64,000 bases of DNA, taken from positions 32,581,405 to 32,645,404 of the forward strand of contig OX392530.1 of NCBI GenBank assembly GCA_947623455.1. The letters are read 5' to 3'. This DNA is from Mimachlamys varia (taxonomy: Eukaryota; Mollusca; Bivalvia; Pectinida; Pectinidae). Within the stretch, counting starts at the first letter, position 1. Each line of letters begins with the position of its first letter. The notes beneath the pieces were generated by a model. The model searched no databases, was not told the origin of the DNA, and was given only the letters and a program-made list of their open reading frames with translations. Shown here in pieces: positions 22,332-34,120 of this stretch. Position numbers and translations under genes: made by a program.

Positions 22332-22449
22332 CATGTACCCAAGTCCATCCGTCCGGATCCTTATACGTTGTCAGCAATATCCGATACTCGGTAAATCCCA
22401 TACAAAAGTCACAACACACAACAGTTATCGTCCTAAAATGTTTTCTCAC
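22332..22449 (-). CDS. Internal coding exon of an unidentified minus-strand gene
   Basis: On the minus strand CCTGTTTATTTTCAG (acceptor) precedes 118 bases that end at CATG followed by GTGAGTATG (donor). Only one of three frames is open: it enters in phase 0, leaves in phase 1, and is open for its entire length. The peptide reads VRKHFRTITVVCCDFCMGFT and continues with EYRILLTTYKDPDGWTWVH. Three clustered Cys suggest an extracellular, disulphide-bonded protein. The DGWTWV-type ending after alternating hydrophobics faintly resembles the core of F5/8 type C (discoidin) domains, but this is only a guess. It is the best-supported exon in the window. Neighbouring exons are unknown; 19567-19764 is a possible downstream partner. 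Confidence 0.5.
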
Positions 22450-24689
22450 CTGAAAATAAACAGGAAAATACTATTGGCTATCATATGACGGTATCTATAG
22501 CTTATATCGTCGTCTATTATCAGCATATTAAATAGTTTACATTTTTGTTACCACATACCTATGTAAGTATACAGGCATCCGTTACCTGTATATGTATAAT
22601 TAGCAGCGAACAGGTATACAGGTGGTGGGTTTGAGGTAAAATGTGTGTCACATCACGACAGACCTCTCCAATGTCCCACAAACATGTATGCATAGTAAGG
22701 GTAAGTTAGCACTTCGAGACTGCGCTAATTTGTCAAGACGCCAGAGTAATTTACAGATACTTAGTCCACTTGTCCGTCAGGTTGATGGATGTGACGGACA
22801 TTGTGGGTCGTCCTGGTCAGGTGTCGGTGTGTACAGGTAAGGGGAGAACAAACACACAAACAAATGGTCACAATGGACAGACACAGGTACAAAACGTAAA
22901 CGATACCTTTACTGAAGGGGAAATAAACCTTCTACCTTTCAGAACTGTTTTTGAAATGTTTGTCGTTAAATCTCATTACCGGTTCCGTTCCGGAACTTCC
23001 GGTGTCCAACCGCATGATCCACAGATACAGGTAGATTATATTTGACCCTCCGCGAATAAGTGAATTGGAACAGGTGAGAAGATTGTCTATAGGCTTCTCC
23101 GCGTCTGTCTTTCTGTACTTTTATGTGTTAACGGGAAGTGTTCCAATAAATGCGTGACAATAGAAAGTACTGCACAAAAACGCCCGACAGGAAGACGTAC
23201 GGGGCCATAATTATCACACTCCTGTTGAGCACGACTGACTTCCGATCGTCCGGAACAGTTTGTGTCTAGTTGTCTGAATTGATAATGTGCACTTGACTAA
23301 TATAAGTTAGAGCAAGAGGACTTGATGGAGCTGTCGTTAGCGTGGTTACGTGTGATTATAGTAAAGTTAAATATGCCATTACGATAAATTCACAACAAAA
23401 TAATGAAATAAATAATGACGGAAAAATCTGATGGAGCTGGAATGTCTTTATGTTTTCTCACAAAGTCTCTGACATTTCAATCAATTATGTAAACATAAAA
23501 AACACCGCCAGACATAATGACAAATTATGTTATTTGTGACATCCCTGCTTATACGTTGTGCACCTGCGTGAATTTCTCAAAATAAGTGTCAATATTTAAA
23601 TCAACACTATAAAAGGTTTGATTTATTCTAGAATTTCGAAAATAGTGTGTCAATCACGTGCACGTGCCCGTGCAGATAAGTGACGGTTCGCCACTGATCC
23701 ATCGTTTATTTATACATGACCACACACTCAGGTTTTTACACATTTCAAATAGTCAAGGAATCTATCAAAAAATCTAAATTTAGAGTCATCCTAATTTATT
23801 TAAAATGCATCATTTGCAAAATGCATTCCAGTAATTCATTAAATAAACATAGTGGACGGAAAAGCTATCAACGAACTAGTAAAGAGTGTGATTTACGCGA
23901 GTTACGCTGGGCAATGTTATGAAATGTCAGTGTGTTTCAAGGTGAGGAAGAACACTGGTCGGCCCACAACACGTTTATTACAATGTATTATGATTAAATA
24001 TGTAGCAAAGAAAAAATGATGTAAATGAAAAGACGCATACATAACGCTCCTACGGCTACCTGTCGGGCTAATGTCTCAATATAGTAAACGCCCTCTAGAA
24101 AAGTTTAAATCTTAAATTACAAACCTGGCGGCATTTTTTTAAAAGCCATTGACAACAGTGTTGGCGGTTTCAGTGATAATAACAATGTAATGAAATCAAT
24201 TTCGTATTCAAATTATAGAGCTAAAATATATTCCTATTAGAGAAATAAAACTGAACTGTGACGCCATTGAAATGAAACATGCATATGGCAATGTTTGTAA
24301 ATTAAGAAAGAGCGATCTTAATGTGGAGTATACATTCTCGCTAGTCGGTCGATGCGCCCTTGCTAGGTCGGTTTGACCTTAGTTGGCCGACAGTTGGTGA
24401 TCTAGTAAGAGTGTAAGTAAAGCTGTACGTAATGATTGACAGGTTTGTGCCTATCATAACCGGGTAAGGAGAATGCTACAGTCAACAGTCCCACAGTTAC
24501 CCTCTACGTCATCAGTTTATTTTGGCAACGAAGCAAGAGTTAGGCATGAGCTGTAGACATGGTTGGCACTCGCTATTCCTACATATTATAGTAGAACCAT
24601 AATAACGGATTCGTACGATAGCATTTGGGAGCATTTCCTAAATCAAAAGCAAAAATTCCTGCAATCTATTTCAGCAATGGCTAACAAAA
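22450..24689. other. Possible intron or intergenic sequence
   Basis: A GC-richer patch at 22770-22835 is flanked by CCACTTGTCCGTCAG and ACAG before GTAAGG, and could be a short plus-strand exon (two frames open), but the evidence is thin. The rest is AT-rich and shows nothing. Confidence 0.35.
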
Positions 24690-25435
24690 GGTATATATAT
24701 TCGTCCGAAGAGACAACCAAATGTCTCCGTTTACAGTGATATGTAAAAGGTTCGGTCGGTCCATACAGAGCCTCGTCCGTATAGGATTAAATGTATATAT
24801 ATTCATTCCCTACAGGCAGGTATCGGTTTCGTCCGTTCATAACTCTGTATGTCTCCGTATCGGGTTTCGTTTTGTCTATAAATAACCCCCGAACGTCTCT
24901 ATAAAGGGTTTAGTTAACGTTTTGCTGCGTCCGTACCTACCCACTAAATTCCTTTATAGGGTAATATAATTGTGTAGCAGTTCATACCAGTTCGTCCGCA
25001 CAGAGACAAGCAGGTTCGTGTTCATCCGTACAGACCCCGTATGTCTCTATCAAAGTTTAGTTATATGCACCTTTTTGTCCCATCCGTCTCCGTTGTTTGG
25101 TTATTTAATAATGTTTCAGTTCATCCAAACATATCCGCTGGATTTAAACTACAGGTTCGTCCGTACTGAGGCAGACAAGACTAGTTCGTCTATACAGGCC
25201 CCTGTATGTGTCTGTACTAGGTTTAAGTATTGGCTCATTCATACAGACCCGTCTGTTCCCATTATAGGACAACATAATTGTGCATCAGTTCATACTAGTT
25301 CGTCCGTACTGGGACAGACACGTTTATGTGCGTCCGTACATACCCCTGTATGTCTCTATACTGGGTTAAACTTATCGGATCGTCCGTATAGACCCCCGTA
25401 CGTTACCGTATAAGGTCATTGGTATCAGTTCGTCT
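24690..25435. repeat. Degenerate minisatellite with TTCGTCCGTAC motif
   Basis: At least ten copies of TTCGTCCGTAC-like words recur at irregular 30-130 base spacing, usually followed by AGACCCCTGTATGTCTCTAT or a variant and GGGTTTAG. The open frame at 24970-25413 (147 codons) is simply this array translated and has no gene support. It is old and heavily diverged. Confidence 0.6.
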
Positions 25436-27390
25436 ATGTCCGAGAATCGGAAATCCATTACCGGATAACGAGTGTGACATAGGGCGAGATAGCCGGCCTT
25501 TGTCGGCCCTGATGTATAGAGGGAATTAGGCGTTTACAAACGGACTCGACCCGGGGTGTGAACACATAGGAATGTAAAGCTCATACGTCCGTATATCAAA
25601 CCACTATCGGCAAACTTGGCAATTTCACCGATAAGATCCCGGGTTCAAATGAGGAGAGCGGTGCGTATGTACACCTACCCCGCCACCCTCACAGCCCACA
25701 GGGCGCCCGACTGTGTTATCGGAGCGAGTCGGGTCCAACTTGACCAAGGAACGTTCTGACCTTATCAACAAAGACGCTTATTTTAGAGTTAATGTGTACC
25801 TTTTCTTTGAAATGTTACTTATAAATAACAATTGTGACAGAGTATCTCCGATAGCAGATAGATCCAGAAGATCAGCAGATTTCCTAACCGTCCTTAAATT
25901 ACCTTTAATTGAAGGGAATAAATATAAAAAATAGGCACGAGCGATAATTCGGACGGGCCGACACCGGGACTATGTGTAACGACAGCGTATATAGGTGGGG
26001 TTTAGTCACTGGCCTTTAACTGTTGTCACTAGTAGAGCCCATTTGATGCTGTGTCTGTTTCTTGTTGAATCTTTAGTTGGTGTTTTGTTTTTGTCGCGAT
26101 ACAATTGTCCCTAAGGTTGCCTGGATATGGACTATGTGTTTGACATTTAGATCGCCCAGTGAGTGCAACCCTTTGCTCCGCTCTGTCAGATACAAACTTG
26201 ACGCTTAAAACATCAGCATTACACAGTCGGAAAAACTGTTGTCACAAAGGCGGGAGAGTGTTTAAGTAATTCGTTTATAAAAGTGATTCATTTGAGATAA
26301 ATACGGGGATACGTTAACCTCAAACTTCATTTCTCTTTTTAATCTTGCACTGTTTCCCTACTCCTCTCATTTATAAGGCAACAAATGCTAGGTGTCAAAG
26401 GAAACACAAGTGTTGTTCTGACACCGTGCAATCTAACAGTCCCGTTATGTGTATCCCTCTCCAAGACAGCGACTACTTTCTCTCCTTATGTCAATTCCTA
26501 CTCCAGCTATTTGCTCATTCCGTTGTAGTCATATTGAAATGTTCAAACTGTGGCCGGCGATCTGGAGGGCACAAAAACAACACGCCACTCGTCTGCTTTG
26601 AAGTTTGTTCACAAGTCGAGGTCTGGTACGAGAGGTGAGGTCGGAGGTCAAAGGAGGCTGTCGTGTTTGGCTGTCGCTGTAACCTCGCGCGTCACTGAGA
26701 ACACGCTAGTCGTCGGTCGTGCGCGCCCCGCTGGGTTTTAAGTGTCGTGTGTTTATTCTTGAGCCTTTTGGGACAATTACTCTTAACCTTCTCAATACAA
26801 ACTAACAAAAAACTGTTTAGTCTTTTTCTGAAAATAGACGTACTTATATATAGAACTAGCTGAGTTTAGAGAAGAAAAATAAATGCTTGGTATGGTAAGA
26901 ATGTATTGATTGTGACGAATTGTAGAGTCGTTGTGAAGACACCCCACCGTCACTAAAGAAAAGGCCCCCGGTGCAGTGATACAGCGAATTTATCCCATTC
27001 ACCGCGGTCTACGTTTTGTATCACATACCAACAAAGGTGGTAAGTGTCCTCTGTCGGAATTACAAGGACTACTTACACGGTCCACTAGGGTTCAGCGCGT
27101 GCAGCCCCGGGTTAATTTAAAACTTGTTTCATAAGATACAAATTTATGCTTACTTATGCTGAACAAAATAACTAATGAAGAAGGGTGAACATCTATATTA
27201 TTTTGCTTCTGTATAAATATTTGTTATTGGCATCATGTAGCTATTGACAGCATGAGAAGACAATCCCTAAAAACAAACTATACGTGTTTGAGTCGAGAAA
27301 GAGAGAAAACGCTAAAAAATGAAAAAAAAATTGCGATATTATTCAGCAGAAAGCATGCTTAACTAGATATTTACTTAAATTAGAAAAACG
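25436..27390. other. Unique sequence with a CpG-rich patch at 26630-26745
   Basis: The patch contains several CG pairs (ACCTCGCGCGTCAC, GTGCGCGCCCCGC) and AGGTCGGAGGTCAAAGGA, which looks like a nuclear-receptor DR1-type site. It could be a regulatory element or weak CpG island. Frames at 25713-25934 and 26345-26741 lack ATG support or splice context. No gene is called. Confidence 0.35.
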
Positions 27391-28200
27391 AAGAAGGACA
27401 AAGTTTGCTGCACCACAAAGTAAAAAGGAAAGAAATGTTCGCTGCACCACAAAGTAAAAAGGAAAGAAATGTTTGCTTCACCACAAAGTAAAAAAGAAAG
27501 AAATGTTCGCTGCACCACAAAGTAAAAAAGAAAGAAATGTTTGCTTCACCACAAAGTAAAAAAGAAAGAAATGTTCGCTGCACCACAAAGTAAAAAAGAA
27601 AGAAATGTTTGCTTCACCACAAAGTAAAAAAGAAAGAAATGTTTGCTACACCACAAAGTAAATAAAAAAGAAATGTTTGCTTCACCACAAAGTAAAAAAG
27701 AAAGAAATGTTTGCTTCACCACAAAGTAAAAAAGAAAGAAATGTTTGCTTCACCACAAAGTAAAAAAAAAAGAAATGTTCGCTGCACCACAAAGTAAAAA
27801 GGATAGAAATGTTCGCTGCACCACAAAGTAAAAAGGAAAGAAATATTTGCTGCACCACAAAGTAAAAAGGAAAGAAATGTTTGCTTCACCACAAAGTAAA
27901 AAGGAAAGAAATGTTTGCTGCACCACAAAGTAAAAAGGAAAGAAATGTTTGCTGCACCACAAAGTAAAAAGGAAAGAAATGTTTGCTGCACCACAAAGTA
28001 AAAAGGAAAGAAATATTTGCTGCACCACAAAGTAAAAAAGAAAGAAATGTTTGCTGCACCACAAAGTAAAAAGGAAAGAAATATTTGCTGCACCACAAAG
28101 TAAAAAGGAAAGAAATGTTTGCTTCACCACAAAGTAAAAAGGAAAGAAATGTTTGCTGCACCACAAAGTAAAAAGGAAAGAAATGTTTGCTGCACCACAG
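27391..28200. repeat. 34-bp minisatellite, about 24 copies, purine-rich strand
   Basis: Unit CCACAAAGTAAAAAGGAAAG plus AAATGTTTGCTGCA, 34 bp. Variable positions alternate TTTGCTGC/TTTGCTTC/TTCGCTGC and AAAAAGGAAAG/AAAAAAGAAAG. The plus strand is strongly purine-biased. Because 34 is not a multiple of three and the minus strand of the unit has no stop in any frame, all three minus frames stay open through much of the array, producing long overlapping hydrophobic frames. These are repeat artefacts. Confidence 0.95.
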
Positions 28201-28317
28201 AAATATCACTTCGGTTTGTCTCAGCAAGGAGAGAAACTCGATTAGCTTCCTCAAAGAAGCAAAAATGGTCAAAGACGACGAGAAAAGGTAAAGTTTACAA
28301 TAGGGGCAGCAGGTGCA

Positions 28318-28931
28318 GTTAAGATTTAAGACAACGTTCGGGACTGATAGTCTACAGGAAGGGTGAAAGTTAAGGTTTAAGACAACGTTCGGGACTGATA
28401 GTTTACAGGAAGGGTGAAAGTTAAGGTTTAAGACAACGTTCGGGACTGATAGTCTACAGGAAGGGTGAAAGTTAATATTTAAGACAACGTTCGGGACTGA
28501 TAGTCTACAGGAAGGGTGAAAGTTAAGATTTAAGACAACGTTCGGGACTGATAGTCTACAGGAAGGGTGAAAGTTAAGATTTAAGACAACGTTCGGTACT
28601 GATAGTCTACAGGAAGGGTGAAAGTTAAGATTTAAGACAACGTCCGGGACTGATAGTCTACAGGAAGGGTGAAAGTTAAGATTTAAGACAACGTTCGGGA
28701 CTGATAGTCTACAGGAAGGGTGAAAGTTAAGATTTAAGACAACGTTCGGTACTGATAGTCTACAGGAAGGGTGAAAGTTAAGATTTAAGACAACGTTCGG
28801 GACTGATAGTCTACAGGTAGGGGGAAAGTTAAGATTTAAGACAACGTTCGGGACTGATAGTCTACAGGTAGGGGGGAAGTTAAGATTTAAGACAACGTTC
28901 GGGACTGATAGTCTACAGGAAGGGGGAAAGA
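28318..28931. repeat. 51-bp minisatellite, 12 copies
   Basis: Unit AAGATTTAAGACAACGTTCG plus GGACTGATAGTCTACAGGAAGGGTGAAAGTT (described, 51 bp), with few substitutions (TTCGGTACT, GTCCGGG, AGGTAGGGG). ACTGATAGTCT carries 4-base inverted arms (ACTG/AGTC type, imperfect). It lies only 117 bp from the 34-bp array, with which it shares no motif. TAA stops in each unit exclude coding. Confidence 0.95.
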
Positions 28932-30574
28932 CCTTTTAACGAACAAACGTTACAGGAAAATGCGAGACAAAATATACACCTTGAGGTAGGGAGATTAGGA
29001 CCTTGTTTGGTTCAAACCCCTCGAGGAACCATTTCAAAATAGTTATATAATATCATACGAAAAGTTAGTAATTTACAAGTATGTGATCAGTGTAATACTT
29101 AGCTTTTCCTACTTTTTATATTCTGTATCAAAATTGACGATAACTAACCTCTGTGTTAGTTTTCCAAGCCGAAATGGAGAGCTCCAAATAACCATAAGTT
29201 AAAATGGCCTCCCATGGCGGAACTGTGAACTGTTCACCTCATGCCCTTGATTTGTCAAGAATGCTATATGCTATAATACCCCCGAAGACTCCAGGGAAAA
29301 GTCTGTCGTTTGAGAAGCAAATGTGTGACTACCCATTCGCAGAATACTGACTTGGTAAGGGGAAAATTTCCTAAAGCTGGATCGGTAGAGACCATGAATA
29401 ACAAACCTGTTTGTAGTCCGAGGTTTGACAAGCAGTTCAGGGCCTTGGACAAACTCATTCGTGGCAAAAGTTACATTACTAGCGTATACAACTGGCCGGA
29501 TTGGTGTTAATTATGCTAACAGATCCATTCATTTATAGGTAGTTCTAGGTCCACGCTACAACTGTCTGTTACATCATGTAAAACGTATCTTGGGTTGACA
29601 GTGGAAAACCGGGTCGTGACGTTTTAAATGCGTAATATACGTAACGTCAGGATTGTTTTCATGATTCTGAAAAATCCTGAAAAAATCCAGTTGATAACCA
29701 TGCAAGAATAAGCCTAAAAAGAAGTAAACCTGAGCGGTAACTAACATGAAACTCTTGACAGAAAAATCTTGACAGAAATTTGAATTGAAAATAATTCAGG
29801 TGGGGCCCACTTCAACAACAAGCCAAAGTTCGAAGACAGTTCAAAATGGACGCGTGTTTACAAATACCGAGTTTCAACTGCTGCTGTACCGGTTACCGCG
29901 TAAGAATTCATCTTGAATATTGCCGATATCAGTTAATCTTAGCTAAATCTATAAATATAAAAAGTTATTAGGCTTGATTTTCGCTTAAAGTTTCCTCGAA
30001 AGTTACGTATATTGGGCCTTTAAAGCAAAGACCCAGTTTTATAACAACAGCGAATTGAAGATGAAAGTTATAAACACGTAGACGACATGCACTGCCTTAA
30101 CTCCCGAGTATTCCCCTCGAGCATTGCTGTTTGTAGTGATATGTTCGCGATTCACCTGTTATTTGTTAGTTTCTCGTCTTCAGGTAGTGTAAATAGCGGC
30201 AAAAGACAAATGAGGTCGACTATATAAGGTCTTAGTTTGTACACTTTGTCTGCACAAAATGGCTTCTGGGTATTTATCCTAGGGTCGGCGTAATTTTGTA
30301 CTCCACGTCTCGGCCTAGAACGGCTTATGGCGACATGCTGCATACCGCTTCCTCGTCACGTGACTGGCTTCTCTCACCGGTGATGAATGGCGGGAAACGG
30401 CCATTACGACTGCCTCGTTATTGTACCTTCATTGACCTGTCAAAATGATGGAAACGAGGCCACCGCGAACATTTACGTTTAATGTATGTTTTACGTATTT
30501 ATGTTTTAAAGATGGCGTAACACAAACATGTGCTGCACCTTTTAAATTTAATTATAGATACAGCATGCCGAAAA
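28932..30574. other. Unique AT-rich sequence
   Basis: Short frames at 29264-29510 and 30152-30343 have no splice, promoter or composition support. Nothing else was recognised. Confidence 0.45.
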
Positions 30575-30618
30575 AATAAATACAGCTGTTTCGTCCTCTT
30601 AGGACTCTTCAGTGATAC
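30575..30618 (-). ncRNA. Hammerhead ribozyme motif, type I, decayed stem I
   Basis: On the minus strand CTGAAGA, a perfect 5-bp stem II (GTCCT/AGGAC, loop AAG), then GAAAC-AGCT-GTA gives the full hammerhead core: CUGANGA, GAAA and a GUH cleavage triplet with the very short stem III (A-U, C-G; four-base loop) seen in retroelement hammerheads. Stem I does not pair (TATCA against TTTAT after only one pair), so this copy is probably inactive. Such ribozymes are known from Penelope-like elements and animal retrozymes. No element body could be delimited. Confidence 0.6.
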
Positions 30619-30715
30619 TTAGGGCCAAAAGGTGAGAATCCAAAATATTTAAACTAATGAAGAAGCAGAATGCCGGTTTGTTTTTCATTTGGTATTAAGA
30701 TTATCAATTATATTT

Positions 30716-30746
<31 letters not shown>

Positions 30747-33140
30747 TGGCTGGCGCGAAGTGGCTCAGGTGCCTGACATTCCGTTACTAGCCCTCCATCA
30801 ATTAAAACCTGGTTCGTTCTTCTTTGACCAAAACTGGTTATACGACGAACGGCACACAAAAACACACAAAAGACTTGTTTGAAACTGTTAAGAATATGTA
30901 TTTCAGTCTTTATATTTACGTTCGTTCACAACAAAAAAATGGCATCATCAACATAACAACCCAAGTTATAAACAAGTGTACCCACGGGTAAAAACGATAT
31001 AAACACCCGGACATTGACTTCAAACATAAAGACATTCTTTTACGTGCAATTAAGACAGATCAGAACATATGGATGCACGTTGACACACTTGGTTTGACGA
31101 TCAACAGAATAGCAGTAGTGTGATGCAATCGAACGCGCCGCTCCGATGAAGACGTATCCAAGATGGACGCTGTGATAGCCGCACAACTACCTACATACGG
31201 GTACTGTTACATACGGGCACTGTTATACGGCCAAGATCTACTGATTTCTGTGGTCGGATATTGCGCTTTTATCCAGCCCATTATCAAGATGGACACAAAA
31301 AAGAAAAACTTGCCAGTCATGGTTTCTTTATATAAGAAAGTGTAGATACGCAACTGAACAGAAAAACTTGTGATGAGTATCACATTAATTTTAAGATGAA
31401 GAAGTATTAACTTTGCCATTCCATCGCCATTAAAAGTAGTCAAGTCCCTCTCGTGAATTCCAGTTGGTAGATAGACCCGATTTCGTTATATCTTATTGTA
31501 TGAAATTAAATCATTCATTCGCGGTGCCTAATTCGTGTTACATCAAGCATGAATCTTTAATGGAATATCTGGCTATCTTCCTTCTTCTCGCTATCTCCTC
31601 GGTATGTTCTCCATTCAGGTCTGCATTCCTCACTAGCCGCTAACAAAGACCACGTCTGCGCACCAGTCTCTGTAGCTATCAACACCCGTTTACAATACAG
31701 ACTAGCTCGCTGGCAGTTTTATGAGTTTTGCAATGTTGTCCTCCTTTTTTGACCTATATCGTTGTGAAGAAACATATGTTACGAAACACTAACTTTCAGG
31801 TAAATAACACTGTTAAAGGTGGGATGTGCTTTTATAGCTTCATGTTTTTAATCTACACTATTATATATTCGTCTATGTATGTAAGTATATTCCTTCTGGT
31901 ATCTCATGAAAGTTAACACGCTCGTCAAATTAAATGCACGTACATATGTATTCCTTTAAAAGGGGCTTATCTACTGGACATCAAGTACCTAAAGTCATAT
32001 ACCGGCATGGAATTACAGAATTATAAAGTGTTCCACGCCAGATGCCACCTTCAGACAATCCGACAGTTTTCGGATCGTGTAGTTGAACCACTAACGTACA
32101 TCCCTTGATAAGGCAAAAGAGGAAGACATTTAATGAAAGTAGGTTATTGAAATATCCACCACGCGATAAAATCACCTTTAGCTTTATTTAATAAGTTTGT
32201 ATTGGGCTTATTGAAATGCAACTTACATAAGCTCATTTTTATTCATAAAGATTACAAGTGCTTTATATCCCTCGGTAAAAATCCTCTCAAAGGTATTTCC
32301 TGTGCATGTTCGCGTCCTCTCCCTCTTACTTTGAAGTCGCTATACGGATGATATAAAATATATTTTTACTGATCTAGGCACTGCACTTCCGAATCTTTTA
32401 ATGGTTAAAATGAAATTAAATCATAGTGGTGTGCCCACATACACTTTATCCCTTCAAAGTGGTTTTGATGTATGTATAAAAAATGGATTTGGATTATTGA
32501 GCTGCCCCCCCTACATGGCCATTGATATAAACGGCCAGCCTCACTTCATACCGGTCTGGTATGTAGGTACGTACACACACATGGTATTTAGCTGTCGTTA
32601 AACTTCTTGATTCTATTAGCTAGATATAAAACGGTTTATCCCTGCTATGCATGGGTGCTGAATATTCAATGTGGCCAGGTATGCCCGTAGAAAAAGAAAA
32701 TGGCTGTATCCAGCTGACAAGATCATTTCGCCGCTCTCGGAGAGAATGTGGACGGATACCGCAAACAATTCAGCCACATATTTCTTAACGTGAAGCCAAC
32801 AGGAAACTCCATATGCGTTATCTTTGATGTTGACTAAGTAATAGACGTCTGTTCTAACATTCCACAAAAGAACACGTCAAAGAAAGACTAACACAAGTTG
32901 TTACTATAGTACGTATGTCGTATTATCATCAACATTTTGGATTCAAACCGCGTTCACATTCATCGTAGATGTTTAAATGGCGTTCATCTTAAGCTTGCAA
33001 GTCGCCTTTTACCTTTACCATAGCCATTTAAGTGGCGTTGCGCCTTTGGAAGTTAGTTTTACTGCGTTCTGCCTTAACATTTGTAAGTATAAGTTGCGTT
33101 GCACCTTCACAAAAATTGAGGCAAGTGTCTTTTGTTGTAT
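30619..33140. other. Unique sequence with an 18-base poly(G) tract
   Basis: A run of 18 G at 30729-30746 follows a T-run and could form a G-quadruplex. A loose periodicity of GTTGCGTTGCACCTT-like words at 32950-33110 may be the decayed left edge of the 31-bp array. No gene is supported. Confidence 0.4.
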
Positions 33141-33581
33141 ATCAAACTAAGTACACCCACCACCGTGTGCCCTTAAACAAAGTACAGGTACCGCCGTGTA
33201 CCCTCACACTAAGTACACACAACGCCGTGTACCCTCAAACTAATTACACACACCGCCTTGTACCCTCAAACTAAGTACACACAACGCCGTGTACCCTCAA
33301 ACTAAGTATACACACAGCCGTGTACCCTCAAACTAAGAACATACAACGCCGTGTACCCTCAAACTAAGTACACACAACGCCGTGTACCCTCAAACTAAGT
33401 ACACACAACGCCATGGACCCTCAAACTATGTACACACACCGCCGTGTACCCTCAAACTAAGTACATACAACGCCGTGTACTCTCAAACTAAAAACACACA
33501 ACGCCGTGGACCCTCAAACTATGTACACATATCGCCGTGTACCCTCAAACTAAATACACACATCGCCATGTACCCTCAAAA
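33141..33581. repeat. 31-bp minisatellite, about 14 copies
   Basis: Unit GTGTACCCTCAAACTAAGTA plus CACACAACGCC, 31 bp, with variants CACACACCGCC and CATGGACCC. CpG is preserved at the GCCGTG joint in most copies. Two plus-strand frames through the array (rich in YPQTKYTQ-like words) are translation artefacts. Confidence 0.92.
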
Positions 33582-33960
33582 TAGGAACATTTCATTAAGC
33601 CTTTCTAATACGATATCTCACAGTTGCTTTTATATAAATTGATTTTAATACATTTCAATCGAAGCCAATGCAACCACGCAGTGGCGTAATTCTTATGAGA
33701 ATATGTCCAATATGTTGTATCGGGCCTAAACCAACATCAGGATTGGCAGCCAACTAGGGATACACACATCGCACAATCGGCGTTAAACTAACTACGGCCA
33801 GGAAACATCGCTAAGAAAACAAACCATGAAAGATCTAATGGTATAAACTTGAAGAGAAGATGGGATAATGGTTCTTCAATTGTTAATACAGATTACCTAA
33901 CGTGTCGCCGACAAAGTTAATTTTCCAATTAAGTTTGGGAAGTCTTGCCTTTCTCCGCAG

Positions 33961-34120
33961 TGGGGTGTATGGAGAGAGTGACACGTTGTCAGTCAGAACG
34001 ACCCAGCACTGGGGGACCGCATGCTGGCCCCCGTGTTCTACTGCTGCCACAACGACCCAAACTGGCCATGTAAAACAATCACGTAGTTTTCCAATGACGT
34101 CAGAGGATTTTCCGATTTGA
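33961..34120 (+). CDS. Candidate 3' coding exon (partial)
   Basis: A strong acceptor, GTCTTGCCTTTCTCCGCAG, ends at 33960. One frame (entering in phase 2) is open for 52 codons to TGA at 34118-34120. The block is distinctly GC-richer than its surroundings. The peptide is Ser/Thr-rich (STAATTTQT) with two Cys separated by WPP, and has no recognised domain. Another frame is open for about 40 codons from the same acceptor, so the frame is uncertain. Its position about 380 bases right of a minisatellite offers no extra support. Confidence 0.28.

Noticed and set aside
24147..24165. Iron-responsive element (CAGTG loop)
   Set aside because: Stem is only three pairs and the required bulged C with lower stem is missing.
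24970..25413. 147-codon plus-strand frame
   Set aside because: Longest frame in the window but lies entirely in a degenerate tandem array.
27380..28272. Overlapping minus-strand frames of 126-138 codons encoding hydrophobic repeats
   Set aside because: They are translations of the 34-bp array in three registers with no start, promoter or termination context.
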